Shown one piece after another: positions 1-8,721 of a DNA stretch of 15,268 nucleotides (positions within the stretch are counted from its first letter, which is position 1; each line of letters opens with the position of its first letter). The position numbers and the translations under genes were made by a program. This DNA comes from Alphaproteobacteria bacterium. Lineage in GTDB: Bacteria; Pseudomonadota; Alphaproteobacteria; RS24. Below the pieces are notes generated by a model, which was not told the origin of the DNA, ran no database searches, and saw only the letters and a list, made by a program, of their open reading frames with translations. The stretch is from NCBI GenBank assembly GCA_029248825.1, contig JAQWIP010000145.1, forward strand, positions 1 through 15,268. Direction: 5' to 3'.

Positions 1-1384
1 CTCGGGCATTCAAGCGCTCGGCTTTGGACTTGGCAATGTGCTTTTCGAGCTTTTGGGCGATGCCAAACAACCCCGCATCGCTGTGGGGCATGATTATCGT
101 TCTTATTCGCAGAGCATTAAAATTGCTTTGACCACGGGGCTGATGAGCGCGGGCGTCGAGGTTTTGGATATTGGTCTGGCGCTGTCGCCGACCGCTTATT
201 TCGCCCAGTTTCATCTCGATGCGCCAGCCGTGGCCATGGTGACGGCGAGCCATAATGAAAATGGCTGGACGGGCGTCAAAATGGGCGCGGCGCGGCCTCT
301 GACTTTTGGCCCCGATGAAATGTCGGCTTTGCGCGATGCGGTTTTGAACAATACAGGCGTTTCGCGCGCGGGCGGCAGCTACACGCGCGTCGATTCCGTG
401 GCGCAAGCCTATATGGATGACTTAAGCACGCGCGAGCCGTTTCAGCGCAAACTCAAAGCCGTGGTCGCTTGCGGCAATGGCACGGCAGGCGCTTTCGCGC
501 CGCAAGTTTTGGCTAAATTGGGCGTCGAGGTGGTCGAGCTGAATTGCGACCTCGACTATACATTCCCCAATCACAACCCAAACCCCGAAGACATGAAAAT
601 GCTGCACGCCCTGCGCGACAAAGTTTTGGAAACCAGCGCGGATATCGGCTTTGCTTTCGATGGCGATGGCGACCGCTGCGGTGTGGTGGACAATGAGGGC
701 GAAGAAATTTTCGCCGATAAAATGGGTGTTCTGGTGGGTCGCGATTTGGCGCGCCAATATAAAGACGCGGTGTTTATTGCCGATGTGAAATCCACCGGAC
801 TATTTGCCACCGACCCAGATTTATTGGCGGCGGGCGCGGTGACCCATTATTGGAAAACCGGACACTCTTATATGAAGCGCCACACGCATGATATGGGCGC
901 GCTGGCGGGGTTTGAAAAAAGCGGCCATTTCTTTTTCAACGCCCCCATCGGGCGCGGCTATGACGATGGCATTGTCACCGCCATTGCGATTTGCGATATG
1001 CTGGAGCGAGCCGGCCAAGACACGATGGCCGATTTGCGCCGCTCCTTGCCCGTCACGTATGGCTCGCCGACCATGTCGCCCTATTGCGATGATTTGAAAA
1101 AATACCAAGTCGTCGATCGCGCCATTGCCCATTTCGAAAAATTGGCGGCCGACGGCGGGCAAATCATCGGCCAAGACATTCGCGATTTAGTGACCGTCAA
1201 CGGCGTGCGCATCACGCTGGCCGATGGCACTTGGGGATTGGTTCGCGCCTCCTCCAATAAACCCGGTCTGGTGGTGGTGGTCGAAAGCCCCGTGTCGGAA
1301 GAAAATATGCGCGCGATTTTTGCCGAAATAGATGCGCTCTTGGCGTCCTATTCAGAAGTCGGCGAATACGACCAGAAGATTTAA
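1..1384 (+). CDS. phosphomannomutase/phosphoglucomutase, 5' end outside window
   Basis: An alpha-D-phosphohexomutase, which interconverts hexose 6-phosphates and 1-phosphates (mannose and/or glucose) to supply nucleotide sugars for cell-surface polysaccharide. The frame is open from base 2 to the TAA at 1382-1384. A GTG at 38 could be mistaken for a start, but the residues before it (SGIQALGFGLGN) continue the family's N-terminal pattern, so the gene is truncated by the window edge, probably by a few tens of residues. Numbering from that GTG, the phosphoserine motif TASHN is at 69-73 (Ser71), the metal loop DGDGDR at 208-213, the sugar-specificity loop EKSGH at 293-297 and the phosphate-binding RASSNKP at 403-409. 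All four landmarks are intact, so the enzyme should be active. Whether it prefers mannose or glucose, or uses both as in the AlgC type, cannot be told. It is the only + strand gene and converges on the permease. Confidence 0.93.
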   Translation, partial: SGIQALGFGLGNVLFELLGDAKQPRIAVGHDYRSYSQSIKIALTTGLMSAGVEVLDIGLALSPTAYFAQFHLDAPAVAMVTASHNENGWTGVKMGAARPLTFGPDEMSALRDAVLNNTGVSRAGGSYTRVDSVAQAYMDDLSTREPFQRKLKAVVACGNGTAGAFAPQVLAKLGVEVVELNCDLDYTFPNHNPNPEDMKMLHALRDKVLETSADIGFAFDGDGDRCGVVDNEGEEIFADKMGVLVGRDLARQYKDAVFIADVKSTGLFATDPDLLAAGAVTHYWKTGHSYMKRHTHDMGALAGFEKSGHFFFNAPIGRGYDDGIVTAIAICDMLERAGQDTMADLRRSLPVTYGSPTMSPYCDDLKKYQVVDRAIAHFEKLAADGGQIIGQDIRDLVTVNGVRITLADGTWGLVRASSNKPGLVVVVESPVSEENMRAIFAEIDALLASYSEVGEYDQKI

Positions 1385-2220
1385 AACAACAGCGCCAACA
1401 CCATGCGTCCGCCGCTGATAAATAAGAAGCTGGCGAAAATAGTGTTGAGGGCTTTCTTGCTCATGCGATGCGCCAAACGCACGCCCAAGGGCGCGCCCAA
1501 CATGCTGGTCGGTATCATCAAAGCGAAAGCCAAAGCGTTGACATAGCCAAAAGCGAAGGGTGGCAAATCAGGCAGCGACCAGCCGCCGATAATAAAGCCG
1601 ATTGCGGCTGGCACGGCGATGAGAACGCCGATGGCCGAGGACGTGCCGACCGCGCGGTGGACATCATGGCCAGAGGCGTTCAAAAGCGGCACCGATAATG
1701 TGCCGCCGCCAATGCCCATCAGCGCCGAGAAAAATCCGATGAGGCTAGAGAGCGCTTTTTGCAGGGTTTCCGACAGCGAGCTTTGGCTCGCCTCGCCCGC
1801 GTTTTGGCTCAACACCATACGAAACGCCATGGTTAACACCAAGGTTGCGAAGATGATTTTCAATCCCGCCGGTGCCACAAAACGCGCGGCAATCGCGCCC
1901 GCCAAAGCGCCCGCCGCCACAAAGCCGCCCCAGCTTTTTAAAACCTCTACATCGACGGCGCCCTTTTTATAATGGCTGCGCGTCGACTGTGTGGCGGTGA
2001 AACAGATAATCGCCAAAGACGTGCCGACCGCCATATGGATTTGCAAATATTCCGGAAAGCCAAAGAACACGAAAGTCTGAAACAAAACCGGCACCAAAAT
2101 AATGCCGCCGCCTACGCCCAATAGCCCGGCGATAATGCCCGAGATAAACCCCGCCGCCAGCAACACCGCCGCCAAAGAGCCAAGCTCGCCCGAGCTGCCC
2201 AAAGCCATCACTTGTTCCAT
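1381..2220 (-). CDS. TauE/SafE (TSUP, DUF81) family membrane permease
   Basis: An inner-membrane transporter of the TSUP family, whose members are linked to export or uptake of sulfite, sulfoacetate and other small organosulfur or organic anions; the substrate here is unknown. The protein is 279 residues, normal for the family, mostly hydrophobic with about eight predicted membrane segments. It shows the internal duplication of the family: GLLGVGGGIILVPVLF at 32-47 is echoed by ALMGIGGGTLSVPLLN at 166-181, and HMAVGTSLA at 62-70 by HRAVGTSSA at 188-196. The ATG follows the dusA stop codon directly and has a good Shine-Dalgarno (AGGAGG, 8 nt upstream) inside the end of dusA, so the two genes are probably cotranscribed. 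Its TAA overlaps the stop of the convergent mutase. Confidence 0.9.
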   Translation of the reverse strand: MEQVMALGSSGELGSLAAVLLAAGFISGIIAGLLGVGGGIILVPVLFQTFVFFGFPEYLQIHMAVGTSLAIICFTATQSTRSHYKKGAVDVEVLKSWGGFVAAGALAGAIAARFVAPAGLKIIFATLVLTMAFRMVLSQNAGEASQSSLSETLQKALSSLIGFFSALMGIGGGTLSVPLLNASGHDVHRAVGTSSAIGVLIAVPAAIGFIIGGWSLPDLPPFAFGYVNALAFALMIPTSMLGAPLGVRLAHRMSKKALNTIFASFLFISGGRMVLALLF

Positions 2221-3234
2221 CTAGCCAGCCTCCTGCAAGGCGCTTTTTCGCGCTTGTTGCTCTAGCACTAAATCCAGCGCCTCGGTTAATACCTTGGGGT
2301 CGTCGCCGCGCTGCGGGGCGTTTTCGCTCAAATGCCGACGCCAAATGCGCCCGCCCGCTTGGCCTTGAAACAAGCCCATGAGATGACGCGTCAAAGCATG
2401 TAAGCGCGTGCCATTGGCCACGAGGTTTTGTGCATAAGGCACTAAGTGATGCACAATCTCTTCGCGCGACAGCGGCGTTTGCGTCTCGTTGTAAAACGCG
2501 GCATCGACGCCCGATAACAGATAAGGGGTTTTATAGGCGGCGCGGCCAAGCATCACGCCATCGACATCGGCCATATGGGTTTGCGCTTGTGCCATGGTTT
2601 CAATGCCGCCGTTAAGCGAAATAAGCAAATCGGGATGCGCGGCTTTTAATTGGTAAACCAGCGCATAATCCAGCGGCGGGATATCGCGGTTTTCTTTCGG
2701 GCTTAACCCCTCGAGCCAAGCTTTGCGCGCATGCACGATGAAATGGGTGACGCCTGCGCTTTTGCATTTTTCCACCAAAGTGAACAAAGCCTCGTTCGGG
2801 TCTTGGTCGTCGACGCCGATGCGGCACTTTACGGTCACGGGAATTTTCACGCTGTCTTTCATGGCCGCCATACACTCGGCCACCAAGTCGGGCGTCTGCA
2901 TGAGGCAGGCTCCGAATTGCCCCGATTGCACGCGGTCTGACGGACAGCCGACATTGAGGTTAATCTCGTCATAGCCCCAGTCTTCGCCAATCTTGGCGGC
3001 TTCGGCCAGAGCCTCGGCCTCGCTGCCGCCCAATTGCAAAGCAAGGGGATGTTCTTCGGCGTTGAAATCTAGCAGTTTGGCGCGGTCGCCAAAGCGGATG
3101 GCATTGGCCGTTACCATTTCAGTATAAAGGCGCGCGCGCCGCGAGATGAGCCGCAGAAAAAAGCGGTCATGCCGGTCCGTCCAATCCATCATCGGGGCGA
3201 CGGAAAATTTAATATCTTCAGCGCTTAAACTCAT
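2221..3234 (-). CDS. dusA: tRNA-dihydrouridine(20/20a) synthase DusA
   Basis: An FMN-dependent enzyme that reduces uridine to dihydrouridine at positions 20/20a in the D-loop of tRNA, using NADPH. Numbered from the ATG chosen here (337 residues), the barrel starts with FSVAPMMDWTD near residue 10, the flavin-contacting HPLALQLGGS is at 62-71, and INLNVGCPSDRVQSGQFGAC (91-110) holds the catalytic acid cysteine, most likely Cys110. KCRIGVDDQD and HARKAWLEGLSPKENRDIPP follow and are typical of the DusA subfamily rather than DusB or DusC. The frame is open to a GTG at 3264, but that start lacks a Shine-Dalgarno and lies only 12 bp from the terminator stem; the ATG at 3234 fits the usual DusA N-terminus and has a weak GAG ahead of it. 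It probably forms a two-gene unit with the downstream permease. Confidence 0.92.
   Translation of the reverse strand: MSLSAEDIKFSVAPMMDWTDRHDRFFLRLISRRARLYTEMVTANAIRFGDRAKLLDFNAEEHPLALQLGGSEAEALAEAAKIGEDWGYDEINLNVGCPSDRVQSGQFGACLMQTPDLVAECMAAMKDSVKIPVTVKCRIGVDDQDPNEALFTLVEKCKSAGVTHFIVHARKAWLEGLSPKENRDIPPLDYALVYQLKAAHPDLLISLNGGIETMAQAQTHMADVDGVMLGRAAYKTPYLLSGVDAAFYNETQTPLSREEIVHHLVPYAQNLVANGTRLHALTRHLMGLFQGQAGGRIWRRHLSENAPQRGDDPKVLTEALDLVLEQQARKSALQEAG
2229..2234 (-). promoter_or_regulatory. ribosome binding site of the TSUP permease
   Basis: AGGAGG on the - strand, 8 nt before the ATG at 2218-2220 and inside the last codons of dusA. It fixes the permease start immediately after the dusA TAG. 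Confidence 0.75.
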
Positions 3235-3276
3235 CCGCTCTTTGTCGCCTTTTTTGCGCGCCACAGCAAGAACAAG

Positions 3277-3308
3277 AAAAGCCTGCGAGGTTTCCCCCGC
3301 AGGCTTTT
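3277..3308 (-). terminator. intrinsic terminator after the acyl-CoA dehydrogenase pair
   Basis: A perfect 11-bp stem (AAAAGCCTGCG at 3277-3287 pairs with CGCAGGCTTTT at 3298-3308) with a 10-nt loop. Read on the - strand the stem is followed by TTTTCTTG. It sits 21 bp past the stop of the 412-residue dehydrogenase and before dusA, so it should end the dehydrogenase transcript. The run of A on one arm and T on the other would let it work in both directions, but no + strand gene ends here. Confidence 0.88.
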
Positions 3309-3329
3309 ATGTAGCTACAATTGGCAGAC

Positions 3330-4568
3330 TTACTTTTTCGAGCTGCTGGCCAATTCGTTAAACGGTACTTTTTTATCGACGCGAATATCTTGCGGCAGAC
3401 CCAGCACTTGCTCGGACACGATATTGCGCAAAATTTCATCCGTGCCGCCAGCAATCCGATAGCCGGCTGCGCCGAGCCACTGATTTTGGAAAGCCGCGCC
3501 CATCGGGCTTTCGTCGCCATCTTGCAAAATGCCGCCCTGGCCTTGGATGTCCATGGCGAAACTGCCGAGGTCTTGCATTTTCGGGCCGGAGACAATTTTA
3601 CCAATGGAGCTTTCCGCGCCTGGCACTTGGCCTTTTGAGAGCGCGGTTAGCGTGCGAAATTTGGTGTATTTCAAGCCTTGCGACTGGACGTACCAATCGG
3701 CCAGTTTTTCGCGCACATTAGAATCTTTAATGGCTGGGCCTTCTTCCAGTTCGGTTTCGCGAGCCAGTTTTAGCAATTCCTCATAATCGACGCCGCTGCC
3801 GCCGCCAATCGCGAGGCGTTCGTTCATCAAGGTGGTCAGCGATACTTTCCAACCTTCGCCGACATCACCAAGACGCTGGCTATCGGGAACGCGCACATCA
3901 TTGAAGAAGACTTCGTTGAAGCCTGCGCCGCCGGAGATTTGCTTAATCGGGCGAATTTCAATGCCGGGCGTTTTCATATCGAGGAAGAAAAACGTCAGAC
4001 CTTTGTGCTTCGGCACGGTGGGATCAGAGCGGGTGACGATGATGCCATAGTCACAAAAATGCGCGCCCGATGTCCAAACTTTTTGACCATTGATGATCCA
4101 ATCATCGCCATCGCGCTCACATTTTGTGCGCAGACCCGCAACGTCAGACCCCGCCGCAGGCTCGGAGAACAATTGGCACCATACTTCTTCGCCAAACAAA
4201 GCAGGCTTCACATAGCGCTCGTTCTGCTCGGGCGTGGCCCATTTCATCATCGTTGGAATGCACATGCCGAGGCCAATTTCAAAAAACCCGCGTGGCACAT
4301 CGAAGTTGGCTTCTTCTTGCGAATAGATAACCGATTGAATGGAGGTGCCACCGCGACCGCCATATTCGGTTGGCCAGGTGATGGCGGCATAACCGGCTTC
4401 GGCTTTTTTGACCTGCCATTCTTTGGCACGCACGAGGCGTTCGGCTTCTGATTTGGTGGACACGCCGGCTTTGGCGTTGCTGGTGTCGCGCTGGCGCGCA
4501 TTGGCCGTCAACCACTCGCGAGCTTCGCTGCGGAACTTGGCTTCTTCTGGGGTATCGTTAAAATCCAT
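3330..4568 (-). CDS. acyl-CoA dehydrogenase, probable catalytic (large) subunit of a heteromeric pair
   Basis: An FAD-dependent alpha,beta-dehydrogenase of acyl-CoA thioesters, 412 residues. The N-terminal helical domain is followed by the flavin-binding segment CQLFSEPAAGSD (131-142) and NGQKVWTSGAHFCD (160-173). The C-terminal region ends with YRIAGGTDEILRNIVSEQ. The base found in medium-chain enzymes at the YEGT motif is Gly here (AGGT), while NERL at 249-252 places Glu250 where isovaleryl-CoA dehydrogenase has its catalytic Glu254 (LERL). I infer that Glu250 is the base. Together with the adjacent smaller dehydrogenase this resembles the alpha2beta2 FadE-type enzymes known from sterol side-chain degradation in Actinobacteria, although such pairs also occur in many alphaproteobacteria with unknown substrates. 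The start has AGGAAG (4579-4584) 10 nt upstream. It lies 45 bp after its partner and is followed by a terminator. Confidence 0.9.
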   Translation of the reverse strand: MDFNDTPEEAKFRSEAREWLTANARQRDTSNAKAGVSTKSEAERLVRAKEWQVKKAEAGYAAITWPTEYGGRGGTSIQSVIYSQEEANFDVPRGFFEIGLGMCIPTMMKWATPEQNERYVKPALFGEEVWCQLFSEPAAGSDVAGLRTKCERDGDDWIINGQKVWTSGAHFCDYGIIVTRSDPTVPKHKGLTFFFLDMKTPGIEIRPIKQISGGAGFNEVFFNDVRVPDSQRLGDVGEGWKVSLTTLMNERLAIGGGSGVDYEELLKLARETELEEGPAIKDSNVREKLADWYVQSQGLKYTKFRTLTALSKGQVPGAESSIGKIVSGPKMQDLGSFAMDIQGQGGILQDGDESPMGAAFQNQWLGAAGYRIAGGTDEILRNIVSEQVLGLPQDIRVDKKVPFNELASSSKK

Positions 4569-4613
4569 TTTAACTGTACTTCCTAGTTAACTTAAACTTG
4601 CGGCGCAAAAGCG

Positions 4614-5738
4614 TTAGGCCACATTACTTTTTTCGAGCTCGGCAACGAGCCGGTTTTTCCATCGGCTAGCGCTGCCCAAAGACAGAGCCAGAAGTTTCGA
4701 CCGACGATAATGAAATTGCGGATTGGCTTCCCACGTAAAGCCGATGCCGCCATGCACTTGAATGCATTCTTGCGCCGCAAAGCGATAGGCTTCGGTTGCA
4801 GAAATGCGCGCCGAGGCGGCCGCTAATTCAAGGTCTGCGCCCTCTTGAGCCAGCACCATGGCGCCATAATAGGCGTTGGAACGCGCCAGCTCGAGCTTCA
4901 CATACATATCAGCCAATTTATGTTTAATCGCCTGATAAGAACCGATTTGACGACCAAAAGCATAGCGGTCGAGCGAATAGTCTTTCGCCATATTCAACGC
5001 CGCTTCGGTGCCACCGACTTGTTCAAAAGCCACCAGCACAGCCGCGCCCGCTTCGATGCGTTTCATCAACGACCAACCTTCGCCAGCTTCGCCTAGAAGC
5101 GTTGCGTCGGCGTCGTCGAAACTTATTTCGGCATGGCCGCGTGTTGGGTCAATCGTCTCGATGCTGGCGCGGGTGACGCTGCTTTGCGTCAAATCAACGA
5201 CGACGAGAGAAACAGCCTGCTCGCCCGTGCCGCCTGTATTGGCCAAGACGATAGCCACCGAAGCGGTCTCTCCATCTGGCACAGGCAGTTTGCGGCCATT
5301 TAATTTACCCTTGGCAAAACTGGTTTTTGTGTTGCGCGGCGAGGGCGCTGCGGGGCCTTCGGCCGCTGCAAAAGTGCCAATCACTTCGCCAGAGGCGAGC
5401 TTGGGCAACCAAGCTTGTTTCAACTCTTCCGAGCCACCCAATTTCAAAGCTTCGGCGGCCATATAAATCGACGAGCTGAAAGGAACCGGAGCGGCACTGC
5501 GGCCTAGCTCTTCGGCCACAACGCATAACTCGAGCGCGCTAAGGCCGAGGCCTCCGTATTCTTCTGGAATGGCGGCGCCGGTGAAACCCAAATCGCAAAG
5601 CCCTTGCCACACGTCATCGTTGTGGCTGGCATCGCTTTCTAGAACTGTGCGGACATCATCATAGCTGCATTTATCTTCCAAGAACTTGCGCGCTTGGTCT
5701 TTGAGCATTTTCTGATCGTCTGAAAAATCAAAATTCAT
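4614..5738 (-). CDS. acyl-CoA dehydrogenase-like protein, probable second (small) subunit
   Basis: A 374-residue acyl-CoA dehydrogenase fold protein. It has IPEEYGGLGLSALEL (58-72), YAFGRQIGSYQAIKHKLADM (259-278) and HGGIGFTWE (329-337), all typical of the family. Key elements are degenerate: where the partner has FSEPAAGSD this one reads AAAEGPAAPSP (124-134), the C-terminal GT-E-I-R motif is replaced by LGSASRWKNR, and the position matching the isovaleryl-CoA dehydrogenase base appears to be Ala232. It is therefore likely to be the non-catalytic partner that helps hold the flavin in a heterotetramer with the next gene; this is inference from the pair's layout. The start has GGGAGG 8 nt upstream. 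First gene of a two-gene unit, 90 bp after glnE. Confidence 0.86.
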   Translation of the reverse strand: MNFDFSDDQKMLKDQARKFLEDKCSYDDVRTVLESDASHNDDVWQGLCDLGFTGAAIPEEYGGLGLSALELCVVAEELGRSAAPVPFSSSIYMAAEALKLGGSEELKQAWLPKLASGEVIGTFAAAEGPAAPSPRNTKTSFAKGKLNGRKLPVPDGETASVAIVLANTGGTGEQAVSLVVVDLTQSSVTRASIETIDPTRGHAEISFDDADATLLGEAGEGWSLMKRIEAGAAVLVAFEQVGGTEAALNMAKDYSLDRYAFGRQIGSYQAIKHKLADMYVKLELARSNAYYGAMVLAQEGADLELAAASARISATEAYRFAAQECIQVHGGIGFTWEANPQFHYRRSKLLALSLGSASRWKNRLVAELEKSNVA

Positions 5739-5746
5739 CCCTCGTG

Positions 5747-5752
5747 CCTCCC
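5747..5752 (-). promoter_or_regulatory. ribosome binding site of the small acyl-CoA dehydrogenase
   Basis: GGGAGG on the - strand, 8 nt before the ATG at 5736-5738. It supports this start and fits a gene at the head of its own transcript. Confidence 0.7.
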
Positions 5753-5769
5753 TAAATCTTCTCTGTATA

Positions 5770-5816
5770 GTTATCTAATTCGTAAGAAAGGTAGAGCAAG
5801 GCGAAACAAGGGTCAA
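5770..5816 (-). promoter_or_regulatory. possible sigma70 promoter(s) for the acyl-CoA dehydrogenase pair
   Basis: The 90-bp gap after glnE is AT-rich beside its flanks. On the - strand it holds TTGCTC (5794-5799), an 18-nt spacer and GATAAC (5770-5775), and also TTGACC (5811-5816), 17 nt, TACCTT (5788-5793). Both are imperfect. The strong ribosome site and the terminator at the far end make a separate transcript plausible. I see no terminator for glnE in this gap. Confidence 0.28.
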
Positions 5817-5828
5817 TGATTTGGTCGC

Positions 5829-8720
5829 CTAGGAAAGTGCGCCCAAAGCCGCCACAAAGACATGCTCAAAGACATGGCTGACACCACGGCGATGCGCCTC
5901 CAATCGCGCCTCTAAACGGCGCATATCTGGCTCATTCAGGGCTTCCAACAAGACACCCGCCGTGGCTGGCACGGGCTGGGTTTCATTATCTTCTAGGCAT
6001 AGGCTGCCAATTTGTCGCAAAGCCAAATAGCTCTGTGCGGCGCTGTTTAGAACTTCATAATCGCTCGGACTTAAGATTTTCAGCTCGCTCAAATCATCCA
6101 AAACTTGGCTCAGCTCGCGCGCCCCAATCAGCTGGCTATGGGCGGGGGCGTGGCGCAATTGCAAAGCTTGCGCGATAAACTCAATATCGACCAAGCCGCC
6201 ATCGCCGCGACGAATATCAAACGGGCCGGCTTGGGGTTGGTGTTCGCGAAGGCGCGCCCGCATCTCGACGACATCTTGAACCAATTTTTGCGGCTCGCGC
6301 TTTGCGCCAAGCAGCGTTTCTACCTCGCGTGTGACGCGCGCGCCCAGCCCCGCATCGCCCGCCATCACCCGCGCGCGCGTGAGCGCCATATGTTCCCACG
6401 TCCAGGCTTGCTCGGTTTGATAGTCGATAAACGAAGATAATTTGGTGACCAATGGCCCCGAATTACCCGAGGGACGCAAGCGCGTATCGACTTCGAACAG
6501 ACCGCCCTCGGCTGTCGGGGCGCTCATACCGCTCAAGAAACGCCGCGCCAATCTGGCGAACCATTGTTCGGCAGAAATCGGTTTGGCGCCGTCGGAAAGC
6601 GCCGCGAAATCTGGCGCATCGCAAATCAGAATAATGTCCAAATCAGATTGCAGCGTCATCTCTTGGCTCCCCAATTTGCCCAGCCCCAAGACAATCATCT
6701 CGCCGCTCGCCAAACGGCCATATTGGCGCTCAATATCGGCTTTGGCCGCGCCCAACATGGCCTCAATCGAGGTTTGCGCAAGCTGGCTATAGGCCTCGCC
6801 AAAGCGCACCGCCATGACGGGGTCGGCCAACACGCGCGTGCCGATGCGGAATTGTTCTTCATGCACATGGCGCCGCAATTGGTTCATCGCGGTTTCAAAA
6901 TTATCCGTATCCAAAACCAAGCGAGGTGCCGCCGCCTCTACCGGTTGCACCAGCACATCGATAAGCCCCGAATTGGCACCCAGAAACGCCGACAGACGCG
7001 GCGCCACAGTGACGATATCAATCAGCAAATGCAAAACATGGGGGTTCGATTGAAACAGCGAAAACACTTGCACGCCCGATGGCAAGCTTTCTAGAAAATT
7101 GTGAAACCGAATAAACCCGCCATCGGCATCGCCGCCTTGCGCCAATCGCTGCAAGACGGTGGGCTGCAAGCGCGTGAGAATTTCGCGCGCGCGTTGGCTG
7201 CGCGTGGCACCCATGCGCCCCGCGTGCCAGCCGCGAATGAGCGCCGATATTTCTTTGCCTCGTGCAAACCCCATATCGGCCAAAGTCTCTAACGTGCCGG
7301 GGTCGTCTTCGTTTCCGGTGAAAACCAAATTGCCTTCCACGCCCGACAGGCTCTCGGATTGCTCGAAGAGGAGCGCATATTCTTGCGTGACTTTGGCCAA
7401 TTGGGCGGTGAAATCTGTGGCGAAATCTGGCGCCGTTTCAAAGCCGGCAAAACGGGCAAAACTCGCGAAAGGCTCGGGCGCCATAGGCAAGGTTTGCGTC
7501 TGTTCGTCTTGGCGCATTTGCAGGCGATGCTCGAGGCGGCGCAAATAATAATAGCACTCGGTCAGCGTGCTGGCGGTCTGGTTGGAAATCCAATTTTTAT
7601 CGGCCAGCATGGCCAGCATGTCGACCGTGCGATGGCCGCGCAAATCTGCATCTCGCCCGCCCGCGATGAGCTGTTGGGTTTGCACGAAGAACTCAATCTC
7701 ACGAATGCCGCCGCGCCCCAGTTTTAGATTATGCCCCATGGCGGCAATCTCGGCATGGCCGCGCACCGCATGGATTTGCCGCTTCATCGAATGGACATCT
7801 TCGATGGCTGCAAAATCAAAATAGCGCCGCCATATGTAGGGTTGCAAATCGTCGATAAACTGCTGACCCGCCGCCACATCGCCTGCTATCGGCCGCGCCT
7901 TAATATAGACGGCGCGCTCCCAATTCTGCCCCATAGATTCATAATAGCCCAGCGCTGCCGAAACCGAGACGGTGAGCGGCGTCGCGCCCGGGTCGGGGCG
8001 CAGGCGCAAATCGACGCGAAAGACAAAGCCGTCTTGCGTCACCGTTTGCAGCATGGCGGTTAAATCTTGCACCAATGTAATGTGGAATTTTCGCATGTCG
8101 ACATCGGGTGCCAACGGCAAGGCATCGGGCGTGTAATAGACGACGAAATCAATATCCGACGAATAGTTTAGCTCCTGCCCGCCGTGTTTGCCCAAGGCCA
8201 AGACCACCAAACCATCGCGCGAAAACCGCGCCAAATGCCCGCCGCGCACAGCCTCGTGCAGAAGAAAATCCAACGCCGAGGAGACACTCGCATCGGCCAA
8301 TTGGGTGAGCGCATCCGTCACTTGCTCGACGTCCCAATGGTCAGCCAAATCGGCCAGCCCAATCGATAACGCAGATTTATTGCGCGCGTGGCGCATCTCG
8401 GCCATGGCGACATCGCGCTCGGTGCAATCGGCGAGCTTCGCCTGCATGTCGCGGATCATCTTGGCATGATAATCGGCCACGCTGTGCTGGCTCAGGTCTT
8501 CTAAAACATCGGGATAGCGTCGCATGAGGCGGGTCAAAAAACCGCTGCCCTCGACCACCCAGAGGAAAAAATCACTATGGGTTTTTAGCCGAGCTTGCCC
8601 CTCTGGCGAGGCGGCGGTTTGAATGTCTTCCAGCAGAGCGCGCGCGTGGTCGCCATCGAGCGGACGCCGCTCTGGCGTCGCAGGCAACTGGTCAAACAAA
8701 GTGGAAGGCGCGGCTGCCAT
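5829..8720 (-). CDS. glnE: bifunctional glutamine synthetase adenylyltransferase/adenylyl-removing enzyme
   Basis: GlnE adds AMP to glutamine synthetase when nitrogen is plentiful and removes it when nitrogen is scarce, under control of PII (GlnB) and glutamine; it is cytoplasmic. The protein has 963 residues, close to the usual size, and carries the two nucleotidyltransferase domains in the expected order. The N-terminal, adenylyl-removing site is LGKHGGQELNYSSDIDF (176-192; Asp189 and Asp191), and RVDLRLRPDP follows at 235-244. The C-terminal, adenylylating site is LGLGKLGSQEMTLQSDLDI (678-696; Asp693 and Asp695), followed by DTRLRPSGNSGPLV. Both Asp pairs are intact. The ATG lies one base after the stop of the kinase fragment, with only a weak purine stretch ahead, so translation is probably coupled to it. 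In rhizobia glnE also follows a two-component pair. Confidence 0.96.
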   Translation of the reverse strand: MAAAPSTLFDQLPATPERRPLDGDHARALLEDIQTAASPEGQARLKTHSDFFLWVVEGSGFLTRLMRRYPDVLEDLSQHSVADYHAKMIRDMQAKLADCTERDVAMAEMRHARNKSALSIGLADLADHWDVEQVTDALTQLADASVSSALDFLLHEAVRGGHLARFSRDGLVVLALGKHGGQELNYSSDIDFVVYYTPDALPLAPDVDMRKFHITLVQDLTAMLQTVTQDGFVFRVDLRLRPDPGATPLTVSVSAALGYYESMGQNWERAVYIKARPIAGDVAAGQQFIDDLQPYIWRRYFDFAAIEDVHSMKRQIHAVRGHAEIAAMGHNLKLGRGGIREIEFFVQTQQLIAGGRDADLRGHRTVDMLAMLADKNWISNQTASTLTECYYYLRRLEHRLQMRQDEQTQTLPMAPEPFASFARFAGFETAPDFATDFTAQLAKVTQEYALLFEQSESLSGVEGNLVFTGNEDDPGTLETLADMGFARGKEISALIRGWHAGRMGATRSQRAREILTRLQPTVLQRLAQGGDADGGFIRFHNFLESLPSGVQVFSLFQSNPHVLHLLIDIVTVAPRLSAFLGANSGLIDVLVQPVEAAAPRLVLDTDNFETAMNQLRRHVHEEQFRIGTRVLADPVMAVRFGEAYSQLAQTSIEAMLGAAKADIERQYGRLASGEMIVLGLGKLGSQEMTLQSDLDIILICDAPDFAALSDGAKPISAEQWFARLARRFLSGMSAPTAEGGLFEVDTRLRPSGNSGPLVTKLSSFIDYQTEQAWTWEHMALTRARVMAGDAGLGARVTREVETLLGAKREPQKLVQDVVEMRARLREHQPQAGPFDIRRGDGGLVDIEFIAQALQLRHAPAHSQLIGARELSQVLDDLSELKILSPSDYEVLNSAAQSYLALRQIGSLCLEDNETQPVPATAGVLLEALNEPDMRRLEARLEAHRRGVSHVFEHVFVAALGALS

Positions 8721-8721
8721 C

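Noticed and set aside
3235..3264. Longer DusA from GTG at 3264
   Set aside because: There is no Shine-Dalgarno, it sits next to the terminator, and the added lysine-rich residues are not part of the usual DusA N-terminus.
3939..4451. Open frame of 170 codons on the + strand
   Set aside because: It lies wholly opposite the well-supported acyl-CoA dehydrogenase, and its translation shows no family features. Such mirror frames are common in this codon usage.
6564..7094. Open frame of 176 codons on the + strand inside glnE
   Set aside because: It is antisense to the C-terminal adenylylating half of GlnE; the composition (many Gln, Arg, His) is that of a mirror frame.
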